Made by a program: the position numbers and the translations under genes. Source: Phocaeicola faecalis (GTDB lineage Bacteria > Bacteroidota > Bacteroidia > Bacteroidales > Bacteroidaceae). From it: a DNA stretch of 64,000 nucleotides. The stretch covers positions 358-64,357 of the forward strand of contig NZ_JADNRM010000018.1 in the NCBI RefSeq assembly GCF_021730445.1, in the 5' to 3' direction. Positions 46,532 to 55,839 of the stretch are shown in pieces. The notes under the pieces are model-generated. The model was not told the DNA's origin. It did not search any database and saw only the letters and a program-made list of their open reading frames with translations. Each line of letters begins with the position of its first letter. Position 1 is the stretch's first letter.

Positions 46532-47251
46532 ATGACTAACTGGAAAGGAATCAGAACACTGATGAGAAAATATGGCATCTCCCAAAAAGAAATGCTTCGT
46601 ATACTCGAAACACACGAAGTGGTTTATTCCGACGCTGCGGGTGTAATTCTTGTGGATGAAGACAGCCTCATGGCCTATATTGATGCGCTCAAGCAACTGA
46701 CTCAAAAGGACTCGCTGGTAAATGTTCTGCAAAAAGCGCTTCGCTCTAAGAAAAAATTGAAAACAGGCAGCACGACAAGAGGCCTTACACAAAAACTGAG
46801 CGAACAGGTTATAGCCATCAACGAGATTGTCAGTCATGCACTGAGCATGTTGCTCGGAGAAACCGAACGTAAAATATTCCTTGCGTTTGCCAACCAAACC
46901 GATATATATACTATTGCCCGGCTAATGTCAATGGATGAAAGAGTTGTCTTTGTAATGTTGGAAGTGGCCATTACAAAACTTAGCCAACAGTCGCACTATT
47001 GGATTCACAACTTAGCCACGAAATACGAAGATACTTGTTATTACAACCAACTATTGATGGCCCAAGCCGAAAACAATGGAAAAATAATCGACCTATTAGA
47101 ACAGAGCATAGAGTTATGCCAAAAACAATTAATGCTTAAAGAAGAGCACATAAGTTATCTTCAAAGCGCATTTGAAGAATTGAAGGAGATATATAAAAAA
47201 CCGAAACACAAAAGCACTCCTTCCGACAAGGTAGACGAGTGCGTTGACTGA
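46532..47251 (+). CDS. HTH/coiled-coil protein of unknown function
   Basis: A 239-aa cytosolic protein, not assigned to a family. The N terminus (about 1-55; LMRKYGISQKEMLRILETH) looks like a small helical DNA-binding-type domain. The middle (about 105-155; LGETERKIFLAFANQTDIYT, then IARLMSMDERVVF) resembles the C-terminal HTH of sigma-70 or LuxR-type proteins. The C terminus (about 175-225) is a long charged coiled coil. A regulatory role is inference only. It has its own -7 box and is monocistronic, 182 bp before the fucosidase gene. Confidence 0.6.
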   Translation: MTNWKGIRTLMRKYGISQKEMLRILETHEVVYSDAAGVILVDEDSLMAYIDALKQLTQKDSLVNVLQKALRSKKKLKTGSTTRGLTQKLSEQVIAINEIVSHALSMLLGETERKIFLAFANQTDIYTIARLMSMDERVVFVMLEVAITKLSQQSHYWIHNLATKYEDTCYYNQLLMAQAENNGKIIDLLEQSIELCQKQLMLKEEHISYLQSAFEELKEIYKKPKHKSTPSDKVDECVD

Positions 47252-47394
47252 CAGACTCTTGGCAATGAAATCTCGTGTGATACATTCCTTTCATCCGGCA
47301 AAATACGGATAGAAAAACTGTTCGGCGGGTAAAGAATATTAAAAGAAGGTCTGAATTTACTTGTTATATATTAGCCTATTCAGCAGAAAAGATA

Positions 47395-47402
47395 TACTTT
47401 TG
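47395..47402 (+). promoter_or_regulatory. -7 box of fucosidase gene
   Basis: TACTTTTG, 31 bp upstream of the start codon; a TTA at 47371 stands about 21 bp upstream in the -33 position. Confidence 0.5.
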
Positions 47403-47433
47403 AAAACTGAAACAAAATAGAATACCCAATTAT

Positions 47434-48921
47434 ATGAAAACACACAAATCCATTCTTTTTCTTGCACTACTATTCGCGATAGTGTGTACACACGCTCAGG
47501 AAATCACCCCTTCGGATACTCCGAATGAGACTCAAAAAGCCATGCTGAAACGTGGATACGGAATGTTTATACATTTTGGAGTGAATACATTCTCAGGAGA
47601 TGAATGGTCGGATGGCACTGTCCCCGTCAGTGCATACAACCCGACCCGACTGGACTGCGACCAATGGGTGAGGGTGGCCAAAGATGCCGGCTTCCGCTAT
47701 GTCCTGCTCATCACTAAGCATCACGATGGCTTCTGCCTGTGGGACAGTAAATATACCGACTACGATGTGGCTTCCTCGCCCATTAAGACAGATGTGGTGG
47801 GCGAAGTGTCCAAGGCCTGCAAAAAGTACGGTCTGCAGTTTGCCATCTATTATTCATTGTGGGATCGCCACGAACCCCTGTACAAAGGAAAAGACTTCGG
47901 CAAGTACATTGACTATATGCAAAACCAACTAACCGAGCTGCTGACCAACTATGGACCGGTGCAGGAAATATGGTTTGACGGAGGATGGGACAAGAAGCCG
48001 GAAGAGTGGCAATTGCCCCGCATTTATTCACACATCAAGAAACTGCAACCCACATGCGCCGTAGGAGTCAATCATACCATTGTCCTGAAAGAGGGAGAAC
48101 GTAAGTTTGCACTCCCCGACTCTATGACGGTGGACAACAAATACACCTTCCAATACTTTCCAAGCGATTTCCGTTTGTGGGACCCTAAAATTGCCCACAA
48201 AGCCGACAAGAAGCAGTATCTACATCAAGGAAAATCTTATTATCTGCCTTTTGAGCACACCCTTTGTCTGAGCAAGGCATGGAACTGGTTCCAGAAATCG
48301 TCCGTCATGCCTGTCCGCGATTTGGATGAACTGGAAGAGCTGTTCTATTGGTGTACCGACAATGATAATACATTGGTGGTAAACATTCCGCCCGACCAAA
48401 CCGGACGCATACGCGAACATGAAGCCAGCACTATCATCGAACTGAACAAACGGCTGGGAATAAAAAAAGGGAAAACTTTGCCGCGCAACGGAAAATTCAT
48501 TTCATTGAACAGTACAGTGACTGCCTCTTCCACCTACGGCAATGACGAGGACAAATATGGTGCACAGTTTGCCACAGACGGAGGTATGCAAACCCGATGG
48601 GCGGCTGCCGACACAGTGGCGACGTTGACCCTGACGCTGGACGAGAAAGAACCTTTCAATAAAATCAGTATCTTCGAATATTGCGACGTCAAAAACGGAA
48701 CGGACGGCTTCTCCAACTACAGGATTAACCGCATCAAGGACTATCAAATAGAAATATGGAAGGATGGGGATTGGGAAACGATTTACCGTTCGGACGTTCC
48801 CATGGGCGACTGTAAGGTCATTCATTTTCCTTACTGTTACCGCACTTCACAAATACGCCTGAACGTACTGAAAGCATCTGCACCACCTTCCATTTACGAA
48901 TTCAATGTCATTTGTAAATGA
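47434..48921 (+). CDS. GH29 alpha-L-fucosidase with C-terminal F5/8-type domain
   Basis: A 495-aa exported glycosidase with signal peptide (ending THAQ at residue 22). The GH29 barrel shows MFIHFGVNTFSGDEW near 44-58, LLITKHHDGFCLWDSKYTDY near 91-110 and WFDGGWD near 180-186, where Asp 182 is the likely nucleophile. The C-terminal part (about 355-495) is a discoidin-like carbohydrate-binding domain (STVTASSTYGNDEDKYGA). The arrangement resembles the alpha-1,3/4-specific GH29 subfamily, but specificity cannot be proven by eye. It stands alone, without SusC/D genes. Its 3' end overlaps the convergent antiporter by 14 bp. Confidence 0.93.
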   Translation: MKTHKSILFLALLFAIVCTHAQEITPSDTPNETQKAMLKRGYGMFIHFGVNTFSGDEWSDGTVPVSAYNPTRLDCDQWVRVAKDAGFRYVLLITKHHDGFCLWDSKYTDYDVASSPIKTDVVGEVSKACKKYGLQFAIYYSLWDRHEPLYKGKDFGKYIDYMQNQLTELLTNYGPVQEIWFDGGWDKKPEEWQLPRIYSHIKKLQPTCAVGVNHTIVLKEGERKFALPDSMTVDNKYTFQYFPSDFRLWDPKIAHKADKKQYLHQGKSYYLPFEHTLCLSKAWNWFQKSSVMPVRDLDELEELFYWCTDNDNTLVVNIPPDQTGRIREHEASTIIELNKRLGIKKGKTLPRNGKFISLNSTVTASSTYGNDEDKYGAQFATDGGMQTRWAAADTVATLTLTLDEKEPFNKISIFEYCDVKNGTDGFSNYRINRIKDYQIEIWKDGDWETIYRSDVPMGDCKVIHFPYCYRTSQIRLNVLKASAPPSIYEFNVICK

Positions 48922-51112
48922 CGGATGAATGTATGGTATCTTTAATCACCAGCAAAGAAGGAAGTGACTTAAAGATTTCTTCATCTGCCGCAATGCCGAC
49001 ACAAGCATTATAGCTCAGAATCAGTAAACCGTAAGAATCCGGCAAACGTAAATCTGCTATTTCTACCAAAGGACGCAGATGTACGTTGCCGGAATATTGT
49101 TTGCCCAAGTTCCAAACACGTGCCATGTACTCCTCGTCTCCCCCTTTAAAATAATAGAGATGAAGTACATGGTTTCCCTCCTCCAACAACGGCTTCAGGT
49201 AGCCGAAAAGGAACTCGTCTTCCGCACCATTGACAAGAACCGCAATTTCCTCTCCCTCCCTAAACTCGCGGTTGACAAAAACAGCCACAGGACAGGAAAC
49301 TTCTTCCAACACATCATTCACTTTCTTACGGAAGAGCCCGAAGAAAGAGGTCATAGACTTTTCACCATCTGTCATAAACCGTGGTCCGGCACCCAACAAC
49401 AGAATATCGGGTGCTTCATCTTCCACCATTGAAATCATATCGGGAACCAAATTATCAGTTACACGATAACGTTTTTCTATCTGTAGATGCAGTTGGCCGG
49501 CACGTTTCTCTATCGGTTCAAAACTTTCTTCCGAAAACTGTTCCGCGCTAGTCTGATTCAAATCCGTCCCCAGCGTATAGTGAGTGGCAATAATCTGATG
49601 TTGAGAGAGTTGATTACCAAAAAGCAGTCGATAGACAGACAATAACTTACCTCCGGACTCCGGACGTCCGAAAAAGAGAAGAAGCTTACGCTGCAACGCC
49701 GATTTCTGTCGATGAACAGTGAAACTCCATTCGACAAAGTTTAATAACGGCGTAGTCATAAAAGTCGTGACAAGTGCCATGATAACCAATATCACAAATA
49801 TGGAAGGAGGCAGCACTCCCAGCTCATAACCGATATTCAAAGCAACCAGTTCCATCAGTCCGCGAGTGTTCATCAAAGTGCCAATGGTGAAACTGTCCTT
49901 CCACGACTCGCCGACCAAGCGGGAAGCCACCGCACATCCTCCAAACTTTCCCACCACTGCCACTGTCACCAGCAACAGGCATACTCCCCACAATTCGGGC
50001 GTATTTATCAAACCAATCTGAGTGCGGAGCCCTGTAAACGCAAAGAACAATGGCAGGAAAAATACCAATGCTATATCTTCTACCTTCTCCATCATAACCT
50101 TTCTGAAACCGAAGTTGGAAGGCATCACAACGCCTGCCATAAAAGCACCGAACAGTGCATGAATACCCAAAACCTCGGTTATAGCAGCTGAAACAATAAG
50201 CACCAAGAAGATAAAGCTGACAAACGTCTTGTTTATCACTTCTTTATTGGAGTACATGGCACCGATTTTCTTCAGAAACGGACACACAAGTCCAAACATG
50301 ACACCGATATACACAAAAGTAAGCAAGACCGTATAAGCAGCTCCACCTAACGTTCCGGCTTTAGTTATGGCAATCACCACTGCCAACAGGCACCAAGCCG
50401 TCACATCATCATTGGCCGCTGAAGCTATGGTAAGAATCCCTACCGGTTCACGAGTCATATTTCGCTCCTGAATGATGCGGGCAAGCACCGGAAATGCCGT
50501 AATACTCATAGATATACCTATAAACAAGGCAAAAGGAATAAATGCTGTATGCTGTGCAGCATACGACTCGTATATCCAGTAGGATGCGATGATTCCCCCC
50601 AAAAAAGGTACCAGAATACCTGCATGACTGATGACCAGTGTCTCGTTTATCTTGTTTTTCAATACACTGAAGTCCACTTCCATGCCAATAACAAACATAA
50701 AGAGCACCAATCCCAGTTGACTTATCAGTTCTAAATTGGTCAATGATTCGGGACGAAACAGGAAGCCGAACAACTCCGGATACAGAGTTCCTAAGACAGA
50801 AGGTCCCAAAACAATCCCCGCCACTATCTCTCCTATCACTCCCGGTTGCCCGATAGCACGAAACAATGAAGCAAACAACCTCACCGCCAATAAAACGACA
50901 ATAATTTGAACCAACAGGGTAGAAAGCGGATGTTGGATATTATCCGCCAATACAACAACAAACATATCAAAAGCATCTCCCGCCTGCCCCGCCACCCGGG
51001 ATGACGATAGATGTTCAAACCGTTCGCCCCCGACAATAGCCATATAAATGAGCCCTCCGAAAAGAAGAAGCATCATTAAATAAATAAAGTAGTTCTTCCG
51101 TGCCCTTCCCAT
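48908..51112 (-). CDS. CPA2-type cation:proton antiporter with C-terminal stress-like domain
   Basis: About 734 aa from ATG 51112 (MGRARKNYFIYLMMLL). A CPA2/Kef-type membrane domain of about 12-13 segments spans roughly residues 8-480, with GQPGVIGEIVAGIVLGPSVL, TAFPVLARIIQER and the ion-site region TIASAANDDVTAWCLL. The cytosolic C terminus (about 500-734) resembles universal-stress-type domains (ILLLGAGPRF, CPVAVFVNREF). A longer frame from 51205 would begin in the dinB duplicate, so it is unlikely. The ion carried is unknown. Confidence 0.88.
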   Translation of the reverse strand: MGRARKNYFIYLMMLLLFGGLIYMAIVGGERFEHLSSSRVAGQAGDAFDMFVVVLADNIQHPLSTLLVQIIVVLLAVRLFASLFRAIGQPGVIGEIVAGIVLGPSVLGTLYPELFGFLFRPESLTNLELISQLGLVLFMFVIGMEVDFSVLKNKINETLVISHAGILVPFLGGIIASYWIYESYAAQHTAFIPFALFIGISMSITAFPVLARIIQERNMTREPVGILTIASAANDDVTAWCLLAVVIAITKAGTLGGAAYTVLLTFVYIGVMFGLVCPFLKKIGAMYSNKEVINKTFVSFIFLVLIVSAAITEVLGIHALFGAFMAGVVMPSNFGFRKVMMEKVEDIALVFFLPLFFAFTGLRTQIGLINTPELWGVCLLLVTVAVVGKFGGCAVASRLVGESWKDSFTIGTLMNTRGLMELVALNIGYELGVLPPSIFVILVIMALVTTFMTTPLLNFVEWSFTVHRQKSALQRKLLLFFGRPESGGKLLSVYRLLFGNQLSQHQIIATHYTLGTDLNQTSAEQFSEESFEPIEKRAGQLHLQIEKRYRVTDNLVPDMISMVEDEAPDILLLGAGPRFMTDGEKSMTSFFGLFRKKVNDVLEEVSCPVAVFVNREFREGEEIAVLVNGAEDEFLFGYLKPLLEEGNHVLHLYYFKGGDEEYMARVWNLGKQYSGNVHLRPLVEIADLRLPDSYGLLILSYNACVGIAADEEIFKSLPSLLVIKDTIHSSVIYK

Positions 51113-51164
51113 AAATTCAGATATATAAATGTTATAAGTAAATAAACATAGAAAGCTGTTAATG

Positions 51165-51499
51165 AGTTCACCGAATCCGCCTCTTTTTCTACCTTTGCCA
51201 TGCAAAAACCGAATATGTCCGAACGCAAGACCGACATTCCTTTGGCGGTCGACATTGCCAAGGAAATAAAGAAGCGAATACGCGAAGAATTGGGACTGAT
51301 AGCTTCGGCTGGTGTTTCATACAATAAATTCCTGGCTAAAGTGGCCTCTGACTATCGCAAACCCGACGGACTGTGCACCGTCTACCCCGACCAGGCATTG
51401 GCATTCATCTCCCGGCTACCCATCGAATCTTTTTGGGGAGTAGGCCCTGTCACCGCCCAAAGGATGCATTCCCTCGGCATACATAGCGGCAAGGAACTG
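51165..51499 (+). pseudogene. dinB fragment, truncated duplicate of the downstream dinB
   Basis: This matches 56164-56827 with about five substitutions in 300 bp, including the promoter-like leader AGTTCACCGAATCCGCCTC and the start region. It lacks the codons for residues 11-119 (an in-frame 327-bp deletion) and then stops matching at GGAACTG (51499). The remaining frame runs to 51586 with unrelated codons. The catalytic acidic residues (IDMDAF and SLDE) are in the deleted part, so no polymerase can be made. Confidence 0.9.
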
Positions 51500-51944
51500 T
51501 TGAGATGGCCTCTTCTATTTATGAAAAATACAATGTGTACTTTATCGGATGCTTACAAATCTCTTATTCAAAGAGGCACTGTGTGAAAGTAACCTTCCTC
51601 GTCTTCTTCACTTCAAAACGCCGATGAACAAAGGATTTCAATGGGTGTGACGTGTGAAAGCAACTTTTATCAACTTTCTTTTGAGTGCAACTCAATGATT
51701 GGAAAAAAGACATCCTTTCCCGTTTAGCCCGGAGAACCTAATTCCTAACAAAGAACAGAATTTTTACAAGAGAACAAGCAGAGTTTACACTAAGCTCACT
51801 CTATTGAAATTGAACTCTTTTTTCTTTACTATGTGCGGTTACTGTGACAACACCAAAGAACAGCAAAACAATGAGGGCGAATAGCATTCTCTTTATGCCG
51901 TTATGTTTTGTGAATGATATTATTTATTAAAAGCCATTTTATTG
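51500..51944. other. AT-rich stretch with no supported gene
   Basis: Only short frames are present. Two similar words, GTGTGAAAGTAACCTT (about 51580) and GTGTGAAAGCAACTTTT (about 51651), occur 70 bp apart. A plus-strand tail ending MCGYCDNTKEQQNNEGE at 51832-51885 has no plausible long frame. The segment may hold debris from the rearrangement at the dinB duplicate. Confidence 0.4.
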
Positions 51945-52031
51945 TCATCCAGTTCTTTGTAAAATCTTACCTATGTTGATATCAGGCTTGTGGCTATTGT
52001 CCTTCTTGTCACAATAAGTATACTTAAGCAT
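51945..52031 (-). CDS. Possible 28-residue ORF coupled to the transglutaminase-like gene
   Basis: ATG overlaps the stop of the preceding gene (TAATG at 52029-52033), opening 28 codons (MLKYTYCDKKDNSHKPDINI..RTG) that end in TGA. Overlap of this kind allows reinitiation. It has one Cys and no signal peptide. Too short to call with confidence. Confidence 0.25.
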   Translation of the reverse strand: MLKYTYCDKKDNSHKPDINIGKILQRTG

Positions 52032-53902
52032 TAAAACAATTGTTTTCCATTGGTTTGAAGACTGAATAATTGTTCTTCTTGTCCACGAGTTAAATCACGT
52101 AACCAAAGTAATGCTCCTGATGGAATATTATTGTAAATTAAACTGTCTGTTGTTGCTATTTGTTTACCTAAGGATATCCAACCCTTTGTCCCATTCTGAT
52201 AAAAGAGTTCATATTCATCTCCCTTTTTAATAAAATTATCATCGTTTCGTGGGACAAATAAAATCTTTCCTATTTGACTTTTTCTTGTAAAAGAAAGAAC
52301 GATTTCTTCTTTTGTTATTTCTTGTGATTCGTAATAAGATAAAATATCTCCATCCAAAATACATTTTTCCGTATGTTTGGCATCTTTAGCTATAGGTGCT
52401 TTACAAATATATGTATCCAACTTTTTATTATTTGTATCGAAAAAGGCTATTTCACCTATTTCAATATAGAATTTTCCAGGAGGAATAAGCCGAATATATT
52501 TAACAGGAAAGGAAGGTATCGAATCAAAACATATTTGATTAGTTGTGATTGTATCTTCTATATGGCCTAATAAGCATGGATTTTGGAAATTCATAGATTG
52601 GTCTCCTTCGATTATTAGTCCTGTCATACATTCTAAATATTCTTTAAAATGTGCATGAACCGGATATTTACGGGTTAATATTGCTTTTTGTCTTTTTAAT
52701 GTATCAGGCTTATATAAGTTTACGGTTCCGGTCCGAGTGATGGAGAAAGCATATCCTGTTGGACATAAGATTTCATTTTTATGGTACATCGGCTGAAAAC
52801 GAACTTCCGGTTCTAAATTATGGAAAATAGCTTTGTTCCCATTACGAGTTACTTTATCAACTTCCGTGTATTTCCCACAAGAAAAAACACAAAGACTGAT
52901 TTGGGTTATTTCTTGTGGGCAGTCAATTTCTAATTCGGCTTCATTCTCTCCGAAATATTCCATTGTGACATCAGCAAGTTCTCCTCCAAACATAGTTCGA
53001 TATACTTTTCCTTTGGGGCGTCCGTCATTTTGTCCACGTTTTACATCTGATTCCATAAACCAGAAAGGGACGAGCAAACCTGTAGTATCTTTCAATACGT
53101 TCCATGAGTGTTGCCCATTTGTTTGTGGGGAAATCAAATAGGAGTCAATAGCCGTTGGTATACCTAAAGCACGGAATAAATAGAGCGTAAAGTCACATGA
53201 TTCACGGCATCCCCCTACTCGGTGTTTCAATAGAAATAAAGGTCCTAAATGAGGTAGAGTAAAATGAGTGTTCCACTTAAATTGTTCTTTTAGAAATAAG
53301 TCTTGTACAGCTTGTGCTGTTTTTACGATGTCGTTCCCCTCGTATATGGAATCAACACTTGCCGCATAATGATCATAATAGATTTTGCGCCATGATTCCA
53401 ATGGTTCATCACCAATGCGATAGGGAAGTATATACTTGCAGAAATCATCGAATGAATAATGCTTTGCCCATGGACGTTGTTCCCACACACTGAAAGCTAA
53501 GTCAATATTTTCAATCAGGTATTCCGCTGTAATCACTTGTGAGTCATATATTTTCGGCGATTTTCGATAGGAGAAATTATACCATAGGTCGTTTACCGAG
53601 TCCGTCCATGTTCCTTCTCCATACTGGGCAGATAACCATTTGAGTTGTTTTAAGGAGTCGATATATAAATCGCTATAAGAATAACATTTGCTCATACGCT
53701 CTATCAAGTAACAGGCCGCTTTATATCTTAATTTGTCCTTTTGATAATGTTTTAAAACTTCTTCCAATTCTATCCTGTTATTTCCTGCTTGTCTCAAAGT
53801 TTGCTCTAATGGACCGGGAAGATTGCAAGCTGTCATAAAAATACATAATATGTATATACAAGCATATCCCATGACAGCCGGAAGCAGTTTTTGTTTTATC
53901 AT
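52031..53902 (-). CDS. Transglutaminase-like lipoprotein
   Basis: About 623 aa from ATG 53902 (MIKQKLLPAVMGYACIYILC), with lipobox-type FMTAC near residue 26. A transglutaminase-like core lies around residues 220-275: GGCRESCDFTLYLFRALGI gives the Cys, and GQHSWNVLKD gives the His. The C-terminal half (about 330-620) is beta-rich with galactose-binding-like segments (IRLIPPGKFYIEIGEIAFFD). Such proteins are seen next to 6-bladed propeller lipoproteins in Bacteroides. Whether it cross-links or cleaves is unknown. It is last of three same-strand genes. Confidence 0.82.
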   Translation of the reverse strand: MIKQKLLPAVMGYACIYILCIFMTACNLPGPLEQTLRQAGNNRIELEEVLKHYQKDKLRYKAACYLIERMSKCYSYSDLYIDSLKQLKWLSAQYGEGTWTDSVNDLWYNFSYRKSPKIYDSQVITAEYLIENIDLAFSVWEQRPWAKHYSFDDFCKYILPYRIGDEPLESWRKIYYDHYAASVDSIYEGNDIVKTAQAVQDLFLKEQFKWNTHFTLPHLGPLFLLKHRVGGCRESCDFTLYLFRALGIPTAIDSYLISPQTNGQHSWNVLKDTTGLLVPFWFMESDVKRGQNDGRPKGKVYRTMFGGELADVTMEYFGENEAELEIDCPQEITQISLCVFSCGKYTEVDKVTRNGNKAIFHNLEPEVRFQPMYHKNEILCPTGYAFSITRTGTVNLYKPDTLKRQKAILTRKYPVHAHFKEYLECMTGLIIEGDQSMNFQNPCLLGHIEDTITTNQICFDSIPSFPVKYIRLIPPGKFYIEIGEIAFFDTNNKKLDTYICKAPIAKDAKHTEKCILDGDILSYYESQEITKEEIVLSFTRKSQIGKILFVPRNDDNFIKKGDEYELFYQNGTKGWISLGKQIATTDSLIYNNIPSGALLWLRDLTRGQEEQLFSLQTNGKQLF

Positions 53903-53968
53903 CGTATTTAGAATTTGAGGGCTAAGCATAATCTTAAAACCACAAAGAGAAAGATTGCTCTCCTCTTT

Positions 53969-54589
53969 TTATAGATTCCTGAAATATTTTGTTTCTATTA
54001 TATGAAAATACAAATCTGAATAATTAGGCATTTCTTTTATGGGTATAAATAAATCATCCATACATAATCTTTCATTCATAACAAAAATAAAAGGAATATT
54101 TTCTTCTTTTAATATTGTACTAAAAGCTGAATCTTTAGATAAATAAATAGGAATATCAGATTGTAAACTATTAGATATAGCTTGATATTCCCTATAACTG
54201 GCATCACTAATAATAATTAACAATCGTTCTTTAATATTAGACTTGCTTAAGGCAAGTTCTTCTAAACAGGACATAGCAAATTCAATACATGAATAACAAT
54301 TTTGGGGAGAAAACTTTAAAGCAAGTTTCCTCTTATCAGCTATTATTGAAGAGAGAGTTATTTCGTTTTTTAATTTATCAATTAATATAATATCAGGTAA
54401 TTGACATTCTGAATAAGTGTAATGCATTTGTATATTACCTAGTAAAAGTGATAGAATCTGTTTTCTATCACTTGCTGTTGTAGCTGCTAATTCTTTCATT
54501 CTTCTCTGTTGAATAGCCCAATTCAGACAAATTACATTCAACGTTATCATCGCTATACCAATGAAGATTATGGAATACTTTTTCTTCAT
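53969..54589 (-). CDS. Membrane-anchored thioredoxin-like protein with CxxC
   Basis: A 206-aa protein with an N-terminal membrane anchor (residues 5-24) and a domain with SPQNCYSCIEFAMSC near 93-107. The CYSC pair is placed as in thioredoxin/peroxiredoxin-like folds, followed by LLIIISDASYREY and, later, NIPFIFVMNERL where a thioredoxin cis-Pro loop would fall. Redox activity is inferred. It lies 11 bp after the propeller gene and 66 bp before the transglutaminase gene, all on the minus strand. Confidence 0.68.
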   Translation of the reverse strand: MKKKYSIIFIGIAMITLNVICLNWAIQQRRMKELAATTASDRKQILSLLLGNIQMHYTYSECQLPDIILIDKLKNEITLSSIIADKRKLALKFSPQNCYSCIEFAMSCLEELALSKSNIKERLLIIISDASYREYQAISNSLQSDIPIYLSKDSAFSTILKEENIPFIFVMNERLCMDDLFIPIKEMPNYSDLYFHIIETKYFRNL

Positions 54590-54600
54590 GAGTTAAATGT

Positions 54601-55812
54601 TCAATTTATTTTTTTAGTCTCAGCCATTACAATAATAGGATTGTCATCTTCTTCAATATCAGCTAAAAAAGTTGCAACTTTACTATTCGTCGGTTCTGAT
54701 GCAGCCAGCTGATATGACTCTATGACGCCATATATTTTGCTTTGATAAGCTGCGTAGGGCGCAAAGGGAACAACACCATCTATATCGTTTTCTATAGGAA
54801 ATTGTTTTTGGGCTTTCCCATAAATACATTTGGCATCGTCTACAGAGTAAACTATCTGATATACATCCATCGTACTGTAATTGATAGCGTTCAGAAAAAG
54901 GAAGTTATTACAACTTATCAACGATGTAATAACAGGATATTGGGGCGAATCAGAAGCTCCCGGCATAATTCTTTCTGCGGTTAATTGCTCTTCTTCCAAC
55001 TTGCGGACATAGGACTTTTGGTTTGCTGTCTCCTCGTCACCGAAATTCAGTACAAATGTTCTCTTAATTCTTTCTTGCCCGATTTCGTAAATAGAATTGG
55101 TCAATATGTCAAAAAGGAAGGCATACTGAGGAGTGTGTGAAGACAAAGCTGAAAAAGGCGAATTTACTTCTTGTACAGAAATTGATTGTGGAGTATATAA
55201 AAAAGGATGTGTTTCTGCACTGTTTAAATCCAACAATATAAGATTAGGGCGTGTCTTATTCTTTTCATACGCCTCATTTGCTGAATAATCGCAGTAACAG
55301 GCTAAACTTCCATCTTCCAAATATTCTATTTCGTGTGCTATGAAATCTATTTTTATGTCATTGGCAAAGTTTCCTTTTAAATCGTAGATTAAGATTCGTT
55401 TTCCTGAATGGTCTAAGACGAATATCTTTTCTCCTTGTTTATCTACTGCTACATCTTCTATTTCTATAAATTCACCTACTCCGACACCTTTACTTCCAAC
55501 AGTTCCCATAAATTTCCCTTTTACGTCGAACAGCAGAATTTTAGAGCTTTCTTTATCTACGATAAGTAATTGCGTATCCAAGGGAATAACTTTAGAAACT
55601 TGGGCTATCAGGCTTTCGGGAGTAGTCTCCAGTTTGATGTATTCCAATTCTGAGTATAACTCGGACATTTTGATTTTCTGGTCATTTGTTTGGGAGTTGA
55701 CAGATATTATAACCGCAGCATCGTTAGTTTCTGCAGGGGTGCTGCAACTGCCAAAGAAGATACTGAAACACATTGTGCTTAAGATGGCAAAATGACAAAA
55801 TGATTTATACAT
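54601..55812 (-). CDS. 6-bladed beta-propeller lipoprotein
   Basis: A 403-aa lipoprotein: lipobox FFGSC with Cys near residue 23, then STPAETND. The mature part consists of repeated propeller blades with hydrophobic/aromatic strand patterns: LLIVDKESSKILLFDVKGKF, then VAVDKQGEKIFVLDHSGKRI, then LIYDLKGNF. This matches the Bacteroides 6-bladed beta-propeller (DUF4934-like) family, secreted and of unknown ligand. It is the first gene of a three-gene unit. A cysteine-rich remnant lies just upstream. Confidence 0.85.
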   Translation of the reverse strand: MYKSFCHFAILSTMCFSIFFGSCSTPAETNDAAVIISVNSQTNDQKIKMSELYSELEYIKLETTPESLIAQVSKVIPLDTQLLIVDKESSKILLFDVKGKFMGTVGSKGVGVGEFIEIEDVAVDKQGEKIFVLDHSGKRILIYDLKGNFANDIKIDFIAHEIEYLEDGSLACYCDYSANEAYEKNKTRPNLILLDLNSAETHPFLYTPQSISVQEVNSPFSALSSHTPQYAFLFDILTNSIYEIGQERIKRTFVLNFGDEETANQKSYVRKLEEEQLTAERIMPGASDSPQYPVITSLISCNNFLFLNAINYSTMDVYQIVYSVDDAKCIYGKAQKQFPIENDIDGVVPFAPYAAYQSKIYGVIESYQLAASEPTNSKVATFLADIEEDDNPIIVMAETKKIN

Positions 55813-55839
55813 ACAATGCTTTTACAAGTTAATAATCAG

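Noticed and set aside
51112-51205. Longer N terminus for the antiporter
   Set aside because: The extra 31 codons run into the duplicated dinB leader and do not resemble a membrane-protein N terminus.
51699-51884. 60-codon plus-strand frame ending MCGYCDNTKEQQNNEGE
   Set aside because: It has only a TTG start, no ribosome-binding site and no family resemblance; it lies in rearrangement debris.
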